Assembly: GCF_005780165.1 (NCBI RefSeq)
Contig: NZ_VAUV01000003.1
Span: 62,001-126,000 of the forward strand
From: Phragmitibacter flavus
GTDB lineage: Bacteria; Verrucomicrobiota; Verrucomicrobiia; Verrucomicrobiales; Verrucomicrobiaceae
Length of the DNA: 64,000 bases
Direction: 5' to 3'
Shown: positions 54,795 through 64,000 of the stretch, in pieces
How positions within the stretch are numbered: the stretch's first letter is position 1
Layout of the letters: each line of letters starts with the position of its first letter
Notes under the pieces: model-generated
Told to the model about the DNA's origin: nothing
Seen by the model: the letters and a program-made list of their open reading frames with translations, nothing else
The model's database searches: none
Program-made: the position numbers and the translations under genes

Positions 54795-55696
54795 GAGCTG
54801 AAATGATCCCAACCTCCCGATGATTTCTCAAGCGGCATCTTGTCTGTCCCCTTAAAAAACTTGCCGATACAAGTCAGCTCCAATTCCGGAAACCGTTCCC
54901 GCCAGGCCTCCTCAAGCCGCATCTGCCTACGCGGCGACACTGCAAGCAGCAGCTCGTAGTCCTCCCCGTCATTCAATGCTTCGTCCACCGAACACCCTTC
55001 GTTCACCGGCAACCGCTCTTCGTCAAGCACACATCCCAATCCGCCCGATACCCGTCCCATCCTCGGCAAATCTTTCGCCAGCCCATCGCTCAAATCCATC
55101 ATCGCATGCGGTTTGAAGTTCTCCGCCAGCCACCGACCCTGCTCCGCTCTCGGCTCAAAAGTCAAATGATGACCGCGAATCGATCCCCCCAGCCGACCCG
55201 TCACATAAATGGCATCCCCCGCCTTCGCTCCATCCCGGCGCACACAAAATCGCGGCCTCACCCGTCCGGTCAGCGCCACCGAAATCATCACTACCGGACC
55301 ACTCGTCGTCTCGCCACCCACCACACTCACGCCAAAACGCTCCGCGCATCGCTTCAACCCCGCATAAAGCCCCTCGACATAAGCCACCTCGCAAGTCTTC
55401 GGCACCATCAGAGTCACCAACGCAAACAACGGTGCCCCTCCCATCGCTCCAATATCACTCACCACCCGCGCCATCGCCTTCCAGCCCACTTTTTCGGAAT
55501 CCGTCTCCTGCAAAAAATGCACCCCCTCCACCACCGCGTCGGTCTTCAACAAGTTCCACCAATCACTCCCTGACGCCTTCACCACCGCGCAATCATCCCC
55601 CGGCCCGATCACCACTCCGTCACCTGTCCACAAACCGTCCGTCACGCGCCCTATCAACGCATCCTCACCAATTTCCATCACCGTCTCACTCGTCAT
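54791..55696 (-). CDS. thiL: Thiamine-monophosphate kinase ThiL
   Basis: ThiL phosphorylates thiamine monophosphate to the active cofactor thiamine diphosphate. The 301-residue protein shows the PurM-like signatures in order: IGPGDDCAVV, KTDAVVEGVHF, SDIGAMGG, VVGGETTSGP and MMDLSDGLAKDL, ending with NDGEDYELL. All metal and ATP residues look intact. The ATG at 55696 follows GAGGT almost directly, and ATG 55678 (MEIGEDALIG) would also give a complete protein. Seven-base repeats lie in its leader. It is coupled by ATGA overlap to tsaE and continues the minus-strand run from the CPBP protease, 46 bases upstream. Confidence 0.95.
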   Translation of the reverse strand: MTSETVMEIGEDALIGRVTDGLWTGDGVVIGPGDDCAVVKASGSDWWNLLKTDAVVEGVHFLQETDSEKVGWKAMARVVSDIGAMGGAPLFALVTLMVPKTCEVAYVEGLYAGLKRCAERFGVSVVGGETTSGPVVMISVALTGRVRPRFCVRRDGAKAGDAIYVTGRLGGSIRGHHLTFEPRAEQGRWLAENFKPHAMMDLSDGLAKDLPRMGRVSGGLGCVLDEERLPVNEGCSVDEALNDGEDYELLLAVSPRRQMRLEEAWRERFPELELTCIGKFFKGTDKMPLEKSSGGWDHFSS

Positions 55697-55705
55697 ACCT
55701 CAATT

Positions 55706-55733
55706 TCAAATCATAAATCATATATCATAAATC
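55706..55733. repeat. Seven-base tandem repeats in the thiL leader
   Basis: Plus-strand units TCAAATC, ATAAATC, ATATATC and ATAAATC lie in exact seven-base register between the CPBP protease and thiL. Unit length equals that of the repeat at 31070-31097, although the sequence differs. Confidence 0.7.
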
Positions 55734-55742
55734 CAAAGCCCC

Positions 55743-56582
55743 TCATTCCCCTCCCATCATGATCATTCGCACCACATTGAACCCGTTAAAAATCATGTGC
55801 ATGAAGATCGGCACCAGCAAACTTCCCGTCGCTTCATAAGCCACCGCAAACCCCACTCCCAACAAAAACAGCGGCAGCAAACTGCCCACATGATTGTGCA
55901 CCGTCGCAAACAACAACGCCGTCAGCAACACCGCAAACCAGCGCTCCGTGAACCGCTTCGTCACCCCGTAAAGAAACCCCCGAAAAATCAATTCCTCCGT
56001 CAACGGTGCCACCAGAACTGCTGCAATCACCACCAACCCGCGCATCATCCAGCCGTCCATTTTGCGGAACATTTCCACCACCTCCTGCGGACTCTCATCC
56101 GGCAGCTGTCCCCCCAGTGCCACTGCATACACCGCCGCCACGATCAACGCCATCACCACCACCACGCCTACTATCCAAACCGCCGCCAGACCAAACGCCG
56201 ACTTCACCGAAATCGACCGCAGCCCAAACATCTCCGTCGGATTCATCCCCCGCAACACCGACATGTAAGCCACCAGCATCAGCCCCAGCAGCAGGAAAAA
56301 CATCGACCCCACAAACATCCCTATCGCAAACGATTCCATCTCCATCGTCTCTTCCGGCCCCCTCGCCGAAGCCGAAACCATCCAGCCAAACAACGCCACC
56401 AATCCCAGCGCCACCGCCGCATCCGGAATCCCATAAGGCCTCGCCAGCACATTGCCATCCCCGATCCAACTGATACCCGTGCGCACCCCGACCCACGTGT
56501 AGATCACCAGCGCCATCGACAGTGCCAGCGCCGCGATCAGCAGCACATCCAACAAAACAGCCTGGGTCAGTTCCGGCGACAT
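55743..56582 (-). CDS. CPBP (CAAX-like) intramembrane metalloprotease
   Basis: The 279-residue inner-membrane protein has about seven hydrophobic segments and the three motifs of CPBP/Abi glutamic-type proteases. These are EELIFR (Glu196, Glu197, Arg201), FATVH a little later and HMIFN near the C-terminus. Such enzymes process membrane substrates, and bacterial roles range from bacteriocin immunity to maturation of secreted peptides. The specific substrate here is unknown. It lies between sppA (65 bases upstream) and thiL (46 bases downstream) in one direction, so it could work with SppA in membrane-protein turnover. The charged loop ARGPEETMEME (residues 72-82) is on one side of the membrane. 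Confidence 0.9.
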   Translation of the reverse strand: MSPELTQAVLLDVLLIAALALSMALVIYTWVGVRTGISWIGDGNVLARPYGIPDAAVALGLVALFGWMVSASARGPEETMEMESFAIGMFVGSMFFLLLGLMLVAYMSVLRGMNPTEMFGLRSISVKSAFGLAAVWIVGVVVVMALIVAAVYAVALGGQLPDESPQEVVEMFRKMDGWMMRGLVVIAAVLVAPLTEELIFRGFLYGVTKRFTERWFAVLLTALLFATVHNHVGSLLPLFLLGVGFAVAYEATGSLLVPIFMHMIFNGFNVVRMIMMGGE

Positions 56583-56647
56583 AAGTCAGTCAACCCAGCA
56601 GTCTGGGACAATAAATTCAACTCAAACAGACAACACCACTCTCCACA

Positions 56648-57676
56648 TTAAGGAGCCATGTGCGAAGGCAGCAGATACATCCGTCCTGCCTCCAACCTCG
56701 GCAACAGCCGTTCGCTCACATCCAGGGTGATGGTATTAGATTGTCCCCGCGCCTGCGCCGATCCCAACCCACCGAAAATCTGCAGGAACGACGGCGAACT
56801 CTCATACCTCACCACCATTGCATCAGGAGCCTGCCCCAGTTCCTTCGCCACCCGATACGCGTCCTCAATGTATCCCAGTTCATCCACCAGCTTGCTCTCC
56901 AGCGCCTCCTTGCCCGTCACCACCCGACCGTCCGCCACCGTGCTCTTCAATACATTCACATCCACCTTGCGCGCCTCCGCCACGATCCCCACAAACTTGT
57001 CATACATCTGCATCACCAGATTCTGCACATAGGCTTTTTCGTCATCGCGCATCGGCCTCGATCCACTCAGCGAATCCTTAAAATTGCCACTCACAAAAGT
57101 CAGACTCTCCAGCCCCACTTTTCCAAACGCCTGACTGTAGTTCAACGTCTGAATAATGACGCCAATGCTCCCCGTCAACGTCGTCTCATTCGCCACCACC
57201 CGCGTCGCTCCGCAGCTAAGGTAGTAACCGCCCGACGTCGCCATCGAATCCATATACACCACCACCGGCTTCACCTTTGCCGCCTCCTTCACCGCATGAT
57301 AAATCGTATCGGAAGCCGTCACCTCACCCCCGGGCGTATTCACCTTCAACACGATCGCCTTCACCGAGACATCCGCCACCGCCTGATCCAGCGCCCGTCG
57401 CACCGCCCCTGGCGTCAATCCCGCGCTGCCAAACATCCCGTCCTCGCTGGAGCTGGTGATGATCCCATCCAGATCAAGCTGCACAATCTTGTCCTTGGTA
57501 TTGAACTCCCCCTCCTTCTCCAACTTTTCGCTGAACTTCTCTTTTGGCATGACAAACCCAGGAGTCGATCCCCCCAATCCAGCCGCCGAAGCAAACTGCA
57601 AAAAGTTCACGCCCATACTCACCAGTAAAATAAATACCAGCAGCACCACCAGACATCCGAGGCCCTTGTTTTTCAT
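56648..57676 (-). CDS. sppA: Signal peptide peptidase SppA
   Basis: SppA is a membrane-anchored serine protease that degrades cleaved signal peptides. From ATG 57676 the product has 342 residues, close to the single-domain Bacillus type rather than the double-length E. coli form. It has one N-terminal membrane segment (about residues 6-25). The catalytic Ser148 is in MATSGGYY and Lys200 in SGNFKD, almost the same numbering as B. subtilis Ser147/Lys199. The TLTGSIGVI element is intact. Upstream in-frame codons to 57715 would place odd polar residues before the anchor, so I rejected that start. The window encodes several giant secreted proteins, for which signal-peptide clearance is relevant. 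Confidence 0.93.
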   Translation of the reverse strand: MKNKGLGCLVVLLVFILLVSMGVNFLQFASAAGLGGSTPGFVMPKEKFSEKLEKEGEFNTKDKIVQLDLDGIITSSSEDGMFGSAGLTPGAVRRALDQAVADVSVKAIVLKVNTPGGEVTASDTIYHAVKEAAKVKPVVVYMDSMATSGGYYLSCGATRVVANETTLTGSIGVIIQTLNYSQAFGKVGLESLTFVSGNFKDSLSGSRPMRDDEKAYVQNLVMQMYDKFVGIVAEARKVDVNVLKSTVADGRVVTGKEALESKLVDELGYIEDAYRVAKELGQAPDAMVVRYESSPSFLQIFGGLGSAQARGQSNTITLDVSERLLPRLEAGRMYLLPSHMAP

Positions 57677-57727
57677 GTTGGAACAAACCTTAAGCTGCAC
57701 GCCTGAGAAACGCAATGGCAGTTCGTT

Positions 57728-58309
57728 CTACAACCACTTGCCCACCTTCTCCCTTTTGCCGCCACCCTCTCCCATCAATTCCTCCAACAAATCCACCGCC
57801 TCCACCGCCGTCGCCGCGACATTCATCAACGCCCGATGCTCCGGCAATAAAAGTCCGCCCTCCACCATCCGGTCCAGCATCACCAGCATCGGATCATAAT
57901 AACCCTCCACATTCAAAAGGCACACCGGCTTCGTGTGAAACCCCAACTGCAGCCACGCCACCACCTCAAACAACTCCTCCAGCGTGCCATACCCGCCCGG
58001 CAACACCAAAAACCCATCCGCATGATCCATCATCAACCGCTTGCGCTCATGCATCGTCTCCACCTCGATCAGCTTCGTCAATCCACGATGCTCCTTCTCC
58101 AGTTCCACCAATTTGTGCGGAATCACTCCGATCACTTCCCCGTTACCTGCCAGCGTCGCATCCGCCACCGTCCCCATCAATCCCACACTGCCCCCTCCGT
58201 AAACCAGTCCCAGCCCACGACCCGCCAGCAAACCGCCCACCTCTTCCGCCACCTCACGAAACACCGGCTTCGATCCAAAATTTGACCCGCAATAAACACA
58301 GACTCGCAT
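57728..58309 (-). CDS. LOG family protein (putative cytokinin riboside monophosphate phosphoribohydrolase)
   Basis: LOG proteins hydrolyse nucleoside monophosphates, classically cytokinin nucleotides, to free base and ribose phosphate. The 193-residue product (from ATG 58309) starts MRVCVYCGSNFG and has GGGSVGLMG. It also carries the active-site pair RKRLMMDHADGF and PGGYGTLEELFEV, as in TIGR00730-type members. In bacteria without plant hosts the role is usually nucleotide recycling, so a cytokinin role should not be assumed. It is the first gene of the minus-strand run to tsaB, with 51 bases to sppA, and diverges from the alpha-2-macroglobulin gene. Their shared 175-base gap probably holds two promoters. 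Confidence 0.92.
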   Translation of the reverse strand: MRVCVYCGSNFGSKPVFREVAEEVGGLLAGRGLGLVYGGGSVGLMGTVADATLAGNGEVIGVIPHKLVELEKEHRGLTKLIEVETMHERKRLMMDHADGFLVLPGGYGTLEELFEVVAWLQLGFHTKPVCLLNVEGYYDPMLVMLDRMVEGGLLLPEHRALMNVAATAVEAVDLLEELMGEGGGKREKVGKWL

Positions 58310-58484
58310 CGGCACCCCTATCCCAACCATCCCGCCGCCTCAACCCTCAGATTCAGAATCCCTGCGTCGAAAAAATTTCAAAGAAAGTCACAGCACGCGC
58401 GTCGTCCACATGATACGGTCAAGCAACGTCACGATTCCCACCAAAATCGTCCTTAAATCAACGTCGCGAGACATCCCGTCCGTC

Positions 58485-61400
58485 ATGAAAGCGTCCCACC
58501 TCCTCATTGTCCCCTTGTGCCTCCTCTTCTTGGCGAGCCCCGCGCCCGCCGCCGAACTGATTCTCTCCACCGAAGAACTGCTGCCCACCAGCACCCTCGA
58601 ACTGCGCTTCGACGAACCCATGATCCCCGAAGATCAGGTCGGTGAAACCGCCAAAACCTCCCCCCTCGCCATCGAGCCACCCGTCCCCGGCGAATTCAAA
58701 TGGACCAGCACCCGCGGCGGTCAGTTCCATTTCACCAAAACCCCTGACATCGGCCTCATCTACCAATTCGCCCTCGCCCCCAAACTCAAGGACGCCACCG
58801 GCAAACCCGTCCCGGCCCTGGACCTCGGCGAACACGCCACCACCCCCTTCAAAATCGCCGACATCGAGCGCGACTACCCCTTCGTCTACGGCAACTCCGC
58901 CCGCCGCGATCCCTACTACCTCATCCAGTTCAACGACCCCGTCGACCCCACCAACCTCGCGAAATACTTCTACTTCGCCGACAAAACCGAAACCCAACGC
59001 GTCCCCGCCACCGTCCGCCCTGCCACCTTCAAGGACTTCCAAAAACACTACAATCCCACCCTCGTTCCCACCTGGGCCGAACTCGCCGCCGGAACCACCC
59101 CCGTCATCAACAAAGATAAGGCCAAGGACGCCCCTCAGCGTGACAACGCCATCGTCGTCACCGCCGCTGAACCTCTCCCCATCGGCGATACCTGGACTCT
59201 CCACATCGTTCCCGCGATCGCCAACGTCGACGGCAACGCCTCCATCACCCCTCACGACCCCCAACCCTGGGGCACCGTCCTTCCCCTCGCCATCAAGGAA
59301 ATCACCACCGAGAACCACTTCGACAGCCCCCACGAAGTCATCGTCACCTTCACCAAAGCGCTCAACCGCAGCGACCTTACCACCGACGAAAACAGCGCCC
59401 GCCTTGCCAGCTTCGTCAACATCACGCCCGCCGTCGCCAACATGAGCGTCCGCGCCAATTACTCCCGTCTCGTCATCGCCGGCGACTTCCAACTCAACAC
59501 CCCCTACGACGTCACCATCACCGAAGGCCTCCCCGGCTCCGATGACCTCACCCTCGAAGCGCCCACCAAGGAAACCGTCACCTTCAGCGCGAGCCCCGTT
59601 TTCCTCTCCACCACCGCCGAATCCAGCGCCCAGCAGGCCCACGGCAACGGCATTCTCGACATCTACGCCGCCAACTACCAGAACCTCAACATCCGCGTCA
59701 AAAAGCTCTCTCAAGGCGAACTCATCCAGGCCCGCGCCCTTTACAACGAAGCCTACAAACCCCACGCCAAACCCGAAGTCGCCACCGCCAGCATCAACGA
59801 CACGCCGTTTGAAGAATTTCCCGGCACCACTGTCTACCAATCCGACCTCCCCAACCCCCAACCCCTCGAAAAAGCCACTCTCCATCACCTCAAATGGAGC
59901 GACATCCTCGGCGAAACCCCCGCCGCGCCCGTTTTCATCGAAATGACCGCCACCCCCCAGGATGGCGCTCCCGCAGGCACCATCGTCAGCCGTGCCATCG
60001 TCGAATTCACCGACATCGGCCTGCTTCTCAAAGACAACCACAAGGAAACCCTCGTCTACGCCTTCTCCTACAAAACCGGCCAGCCACTCCCCAATGTCCA
60101 GCTCACCTTCATGGACAGCGACCGCGCCTTCCTCAACCACATTTCCACCGACGCCAGCGGCATCGCCATCAGCCCCGGCAAAAACGCCGGCTGGGTGCTC
60201 GCTCGCAACGGCGATGACGCCACCGCGATCAACATCGATAACTACGAAACCCGCATCGGCCTCTGGGGTCATGGCATCAACGTTGGCTGGAACAATCCCT
60301 GGACCCCCACCCAGCAAACCGTGCTCTTTTCCGACCGACCCGTCTACAAACCCGGCGACACCGCCCACCTCAAGGCCATCACTCGTCAGCGCAGCGGCGA
60401 CACGCTTTCCCTGAGCAAAAAACCGCTTACCGCCACCCTCGTCATCAACGATCCCCGCAACCGCGAGATCGTCCATCAACCCATCACCTTCAGCCCCAAT
60501 GGCACCTGGTCCCACACCCTCACGCTGCCAGAATCCTCCGTCGGCTGGTATTCCGCCCGCATCGTCTTCCCCAAAGCTGAAGGAAGCGAAGACGAACCTT
60601 ACTCCGCTTACCTCGACCTCCGCGTCGACGAATACAAACCCAACAGCTTCGAAGTCCTCGTCGACGGTGCCAATCACCAAGTTGAGCCCGACCGCATCAC
60701 CATTCCCCTGAGCGCCAATTATTACATGGGCAAACCGCTCAGCAAAGCCACCGTCAACTGGAGCGCCAGCCTCGACAGCCACTACTCCCCTCCCGCCGCC
60801 TGGTCCGCCTACCACTTTGGCGACGTCGCCGAATTCTGGAATTACGGACAGGACACCGACGACGAAACTGCCACCGAAGAAGACAGCGAGAACTCCGAAG
60901 ATCCCGAAAACTGGAGTGCTTACGGCGAAATCGTCATCAGCGACGAAGGCAAAGCCGACATCAACCTGCCCACCGTCCCCGACCACCGCGCCTCCCTTCC
61001 CCAAACCGTCAGCCTCTACGCCGAAGTCGTGGATGTGAACCAGCAGACCATCACCAAGGAAACCCAGTTCCAGCTTCCTGGTGCCGACTTCATCATCGGC
61101 TCCCGCACCTCCAGCTGGTATGCCACCGCCAACAAACCGTTTCAGTTCGACTTCGTCGCCATCACCCCCCAAGGCACCCCCTTTACTAACGCGGTGCCCG
61201 TCGAAATCAAAATCGAACGCCAGCAATGGAACACCGTCCGCGTCGAAGCCGCCGGCGGTGCCGTCACCACCAAAAACCAAAGCACCCTGATCGAGGAACA
61301 CCAATCCACCATCACCCTCAACAGCGTCAATCAACAACCCGCCACCGCCGTCCTCGACTTCACCCCCAAATCCGGCGGCACCTACTTCCTCACCGCCACC

Positions 61401-64000
61401 GCCGTCGACCCCAAAGGCAAAACCGTGCTTAGCCGCATCGCCTTCTACACCCTCGGCGGCGACAGCTACCCATGGTCATGGGACGAAGGCACCCGCATCA
61501 CCCTTCAGCCCGACAAAACCTCCGTCAAACCCGGCGAAGACATCACCATCGTCGTAAAAACTCCCCTCAGCGGCAAAGCCCTCGTCAGCGTTGAACGCAA
61601 CCGCGTGCACCGCCACTTCCTCGCCGACATCTCACCGGCCAACCCCGTCATCACCATCAAAGCCGAAGAAATCGACGCCCCCAACGCCTTCGTTTCCGTC
61701 ATCCTCATTCGCGGCGCCAACGCCAGTCCGCAAACCGATCCCATGCCCGAATACAAGGTCGGCTACTGCGAAATCAAGGTCGAATCCGTCCAGAAAAAAC
61801 TCGTCATCGACCTCCAACCCTCCCAAAACCCCATCCTTCCCGCCGGCGAACTCACCATCGCCGCCACCATTAAAGACGCCGCGCAAAAACCCGTTTCCAA
61901 TGCCGAAGTCACCCTCTACGCCGTCGATGAAGGCGTCCTCAGCCTGATGGGCTACACCACTCCCGATCCCTTCGCCGAATTCAATCCCGAAGTCCCCCTC
62001 GCGATCTCCAACCACACCACCATCGACGCCCTCATTCCCGAGTCCCTCAAATCCCGCTACCGTGGCAACAAGGGCATCATCATTGGCGGCGGCGGCGATG
62101 AAACCAGCGCCGACGACTTCCTTCGCAAAAACTTTGTCGCCACCGCCCTCTGGCAGGCCAATCTCATCACCGACGCCGAAGGCAAACTCACCCACACCTT
62201 CAAAGTCCCCGACAACCTCACCCGCTACCGCATCATGGCCGTCGCCGTGCATGGTGCCGACCGCTTTGGCTCCGCCGAATCCTCTTTCACCATCAACAAA
62301 CCCCTCATGGTCGAACCCGCTGTTCCGCGCTTCGCCCATCGCGACGACGAACTCCTCGTCAAAGCCATCGTCCACAACACCACCCCGCATCGCGGTCAGG
62401 TCGAAGTTGAACTCAAGCTCAACGACACCACCGAACTCATCACTGAAGGCCGCCCCTTCATCCTGATCAGCCAGAAAACCGACCGTCAAATCGCCGCCGA
62501 CCATCGCAGCGAACGTCGCCTCATCACCCTCGAACCCAACCAGACCACCGCCGTCTCCTTCCCCGTCCGCTTCACCAAAACCGGCACCGCCAGCTGGCAA
62601 TGGTCCGCCAAAACCACCGAATGGAACGGCGACAAACCCCTTGCCGACTCGATGATGTCCACCTTCGAAGTCACTCATCCCGCTCCCGCCCTGCGTGAAG
62701 TCCACTACGTCACCCTCACCAGCAAAAACGGCGGCGACCTCACCAAAAAAATCAATCCCCAACTCCTCGAAGCCGAAGGCAAACTGCGCCTCAACCTCAG
62801 TCAGTCGCGCATCACCGAAGCCCGCGACGCCCTCGAATACGTGCTTCAATATCCTTACGGTTGCGTCGAGCAAACCACCAGCCGCGTCCTTCCCTGGCTG
62901 GCCCTCAGCAAATACGAACCCCTCTTCCCTGAGTTGCTGCAAAAAGACAAAGCCCGCACCGCCATCCAACGCGGCGTCGAACGTCTCCTGACCATGCAGA
63001 CCGAAACCGGTGGCCTCGCCTACTGGCCCGGCGGTGAAACCCCCGAACTCTGGGCCAGCGCCTACGGTGGCTTCGCCCTCATCAAAGCCAAAGAATATGG
63101 CATCGTCATCCCCCAACAGAGCATCGACCAGCTCACCACCTGGCTGAGCGACCAGTTGCGCGACCTCGACCTCGCCAACACCCCCGAAGCCCAGCCTCTC
63201 AACGACGCCGCCCTCGCCCTCTACACATTGGCAAAAGCCGGCAAACCCCAGCCTGCCTATCAAACCACCCTCTACACCCGTCGCAACAAACTCCCCGACA
63301 CCTCGCGTGCCTTCCTGGCCCTCGCCATGTGTCTGACCGATGCCCCCGCCGCACAAATCAGCGAACTCCTCAAACCCGCACCCAAACCGAAAAATCCCTG
63401 GGAACGCTATTGGCTCGGCGACCAAACCGTCAAAGGTCTGCAACTCATCGCCAGCGCCCACCTCGGCCTCACCAAACAAGCCGAACTCCTCACCGAGGAC
63501 CTCTACAAATCCCGCAAAACCAATGGCCACTGGGGCACCACCTTCAGCAACGCCTGGATTCTCCTCGGCCTCTCCACCAACGAGCGCGTCCCCAAAGTCG
63601 ACGAACCCCTCACCCTCGCCCTCACCTACAACGGCGAAAAGGCCGACCACACCCTGCCCGGCTACCTCAGCACCTTCAACCTTGATCGCGACCTGAGCAA
63701 AAAATCCCCCGCCCTCACCATCGCCATTCCCGAAGGCAAAACCCTTCGCGGCCGACTTGAAATCCAGTCCTGGCCCGAACCCAAAACCTTCCAGCCCGTC
63801 AGCAAAGGTTTCACCATCAGACGCAGCTATCAACGCCTCACCACCAGCGGCATCCTCGAACCTGCCGAGAACCTGCGCGTCGGCGACATGGTCGTCACCA
63901 CCCTCGAAATCGACGTCCATCGTGCCAACCGTTACCTCGCCATCGAAGACAATCTCCCCAGCGTTTTCGAACCCATCAACCCCGAGTTTGAAACCCAAAA
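58485..64000 (+). CDS. Alpha-2-macroglobulin family protein (3' end outside window)
   Basis: These large periplasmic or surface proteins trap proteases with a reactive thioester and are thought to protect the envelope. At least 1,838 residues are visible and the frame continues past the edge. The N-terminus MKASHLLIVPLCLLFLASPAPAA is a signal peptide without a lipobox cysteine, so the mature protein is probably not a lipoprotein. Family landmarks are in order: AVDEGVLSLMGYTTPDPF from residue 1146, NFVATALWQANL from 1216, and the thioester motif GCVEQT with Cys1460 and Gln1463. The MG-type domains precede these. In many bacteria the partner PbpC (1C) is encoded next door, which cannot be checked here. 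Confidence 0.93.
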   Translation, partial: MKASHLLIVPLCLLFLASPAPAAELILSTEELLPTSTLELRFDEPMIPEDQVGETAKTSPLAIEPPVPGEFKWTSTRGGQFHFTKTPDIGLIYQFALAPKLKDATGKPVPALDLGEHATTPFKIADIERDYPFVYGNSARRDPYYLIQFNDPVDPTNLAKYFYFADKTETQRVPATVRPATFKDFQKHYNPTLVPTWAELAAGTTPVINKDKAKDAPQRDNAIVVTAAEPLPIGDTWTLHIVPAIANVDGNASITPHDPQPWGTVLPLAIKEITTENHFDSPHEVIVTFTKALNRSDLTTDENSARLASFVNITPAVANMSVRANYSRLVIAGDFQLNTPYDVTITEGLPGSDDLTLEAPTKETVTFSASPVFLSTTAESSAQQAHGNGILDIYAANYQNLNIRVKKLSQGELIQARALYNEAYKPHAKPEVATASINDTPFEEFPGTTVYQSDLPNPQPLEKATLHHLKWSDILGETPAAPVFIEMTATPQDGAPAGTIVSRAIVEFTDIGLLLKDNHKETLVYAFSYKTGQPLPNVQLTFMDSDRAFLNHISTDASGIAISPGKNAGWVLARNGDDATAINIDNYETRIGLWGHGINVGWNNPWTPTQQTVLFSDRPVYKPGDTAHLKAITRQRSGDTLSLSKKPLTATLVINDPRNREIVHQPITFSPNGTWSHTLTLPESSVGWYSARIVFPKAEGSEDEPYSAYLDLRVDEYKPNSFEVLVDGANHQVEPDRITIPLSANYYMGKPLSKATVNWSASLDSHYSPPAAWSAYHFGDVAEFWNYGQDTDDETATEEDSENSEDPENWSAYGEIVISDEGKADINLPTVPDHRASLPQTVSLYAEVVDVNQQTITKETQFQLPGADFIIGSRTSSWYATANKPFQFDFVAITPQGTPFTNAVPVEIKIERQQWNTVRVEAAGGAVTTKNQSTLIEEHQSTITLNSVNQQPATAVLDFTPKSGGTYFLTATAVDPKGKTVLSRIAFYTLGGDSYPWSWDEGTRITLQPDKTSVKPGEDITIVVKTPLSGKALVSVERNRVHRHFLADISPANPVITIKAEEIDAPNAFVSVILIRGANASPQTDPMPEYKVGYCEIKVESVQKKLVIDLQPSQNPILPAGELTIAATIKDAAQKPVSNAEVTLYAVDEGVLSLMGYTTPDPFAEFNPEVPLAISNHTTIDALIPESLKSRYRGNKGIIIGGGGDETSADDFLRKNFVATALWQANLITDAEGKLTHTFKVPDNLTRYRIMAVAVHGADRFGSAESSFTINKPLMVEPAVPRFAHRDDELLVKAIVHNTTPHRGQVEVELKLNDTTELITEGRPFILISQKTDRQIAADHRSERRLITLEPNQTTAVSFPVRFTKTGTASWQWSAKTTEWNGDKPLADSMMSTFEVTHPAPALREVHYVTLTSKNGGDLTKKINPQLLEAEGKLRLNLSQSRITEARDALEYVLQYPYGCVEQTTSRVLPWLALSKYEPLFPELLQKDKARTAIQRGVERLLTMQTETGGLAYWPGGETPELWASAYGGFALIKAKEYGIVIPQQSIDQLTTWLSDQLRDLDLANTPEAQPLNDAALALYTLAKAGKPQPAYQTTLYTRRNKLPDTSRAFLALAMCLTDAPAAQISELLKPAPKPKNPWERYWLGDQTVKGLQLIASAHLGLTKQAELLTEDLYKSRKTNGHWGTTFSNAWILLGLSTNERVPKVDEPLTLALTYNGEKADHTLPGYLSTFNLDRDLSKKSPALTIAIPEGKTLRGRLEIQSWPEPKTFQPVSKGFTIRRSYQRLTTSGILEPAENLRVGDMVVTTLEIDVHRANRYLAIEDNLPSVFEPINPEFETQ

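Noticed and set aside
58458-63998. Very long minus-strand frames opposite the alpha-2-macroglobulin gene.
   Set aside because: The plus-strand frame carries a signal peptide, family landmarks and the thioester motif continuously. The antisense products are composition artefacts.

Overview
The window looks like a chromosomal segment of a Verrucomicrobiota bacterium, probably of the Verrucomicrobiales. The evidence is three giant autotransporter-repeat proteins ending in PEP-CTERM sorting tags, a four-gene prepilin-like cassette that matches by recall the 'Verru_Chthon cassette' A-B-C-D families, a general lack of strong Shine-Dalgarno sites, and a high-GC, C-ending codon style in most genes. 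No database search was run. All assignments come from reading motifs, gene order and lengths.

Layout. (1) 1-20049, plus strand: the 3' part of one giant beta-repeat PEP-CTERM protein, then a second of about 5,300 residues. (2) 20073-23017: hisS and a small GYF-domain/lysine-rich-tail protein on the minus strand, then recF on the plus strand. (3) 23311-30583, plus strand: the cell-shape cluster mreB-mreC-mreD-PBP2 followed by RNase E/G, then a PPP-type phosphatase. (4) 30589-32580, minus strand: a YidB-like protein, thiS-thiH and tRNA-Asn. (5) 32712-49626, minus strand: a five-gene unit. It holds one very large and three small proteins with class-III-type pilin N-termini (A, B, C, D), followed by a third giant beta-repeat PEP-CTERM protein (E). 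(6) 49627-50201: a 575-base gap with a good promoter for the cassette, a decayed Phd-like antitoxin and a perfect 23-base palindrome. (7) 50202-53605: proS (archaeal/eukaryotic-type), thiE and a sugar nucleotidyltransferase. (8) 53692-58309, minus strand: a likely operon LOG-sppA-CPBP protease-thiL-tsaE-tsaB. (9) 58485 to the end, plus strand: an alpha-2-macroglobulin family protein with an intact thioester motif, cut by the window edge.

How it fits together. The housekeeping blocks cover tRNA charging (His, Pro), tRNA t6A modification (tsaB, tsaE), thiamine synthesis (thiS, thiH, thiE, thiL), cell-wall elongation and periplasmic proteolysis or defence. The accessory theme is surface display. 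Three giant beta-solenoid proteins share one C-terminal design (a conserved pre-tag domain, PEP, hydrophobic helix, arginine cluster). One of them is encoded with a set of proteins whose N-termini correspond one-to-one to the type II secretion minor pseudopilins K, I, J and H. I consider this A-B-C-D-E unit the most interesting system here: a candidate pseudopilin tip complex dedicated to a giant PEP-CTERM protein. Nearby oddities include a ten-base poly-C tract in the coding sequence of E (possible phase variation), two families of undescribed protein modules repeated within the giants, and seven-base tandem repeats in short intergenic gaps.
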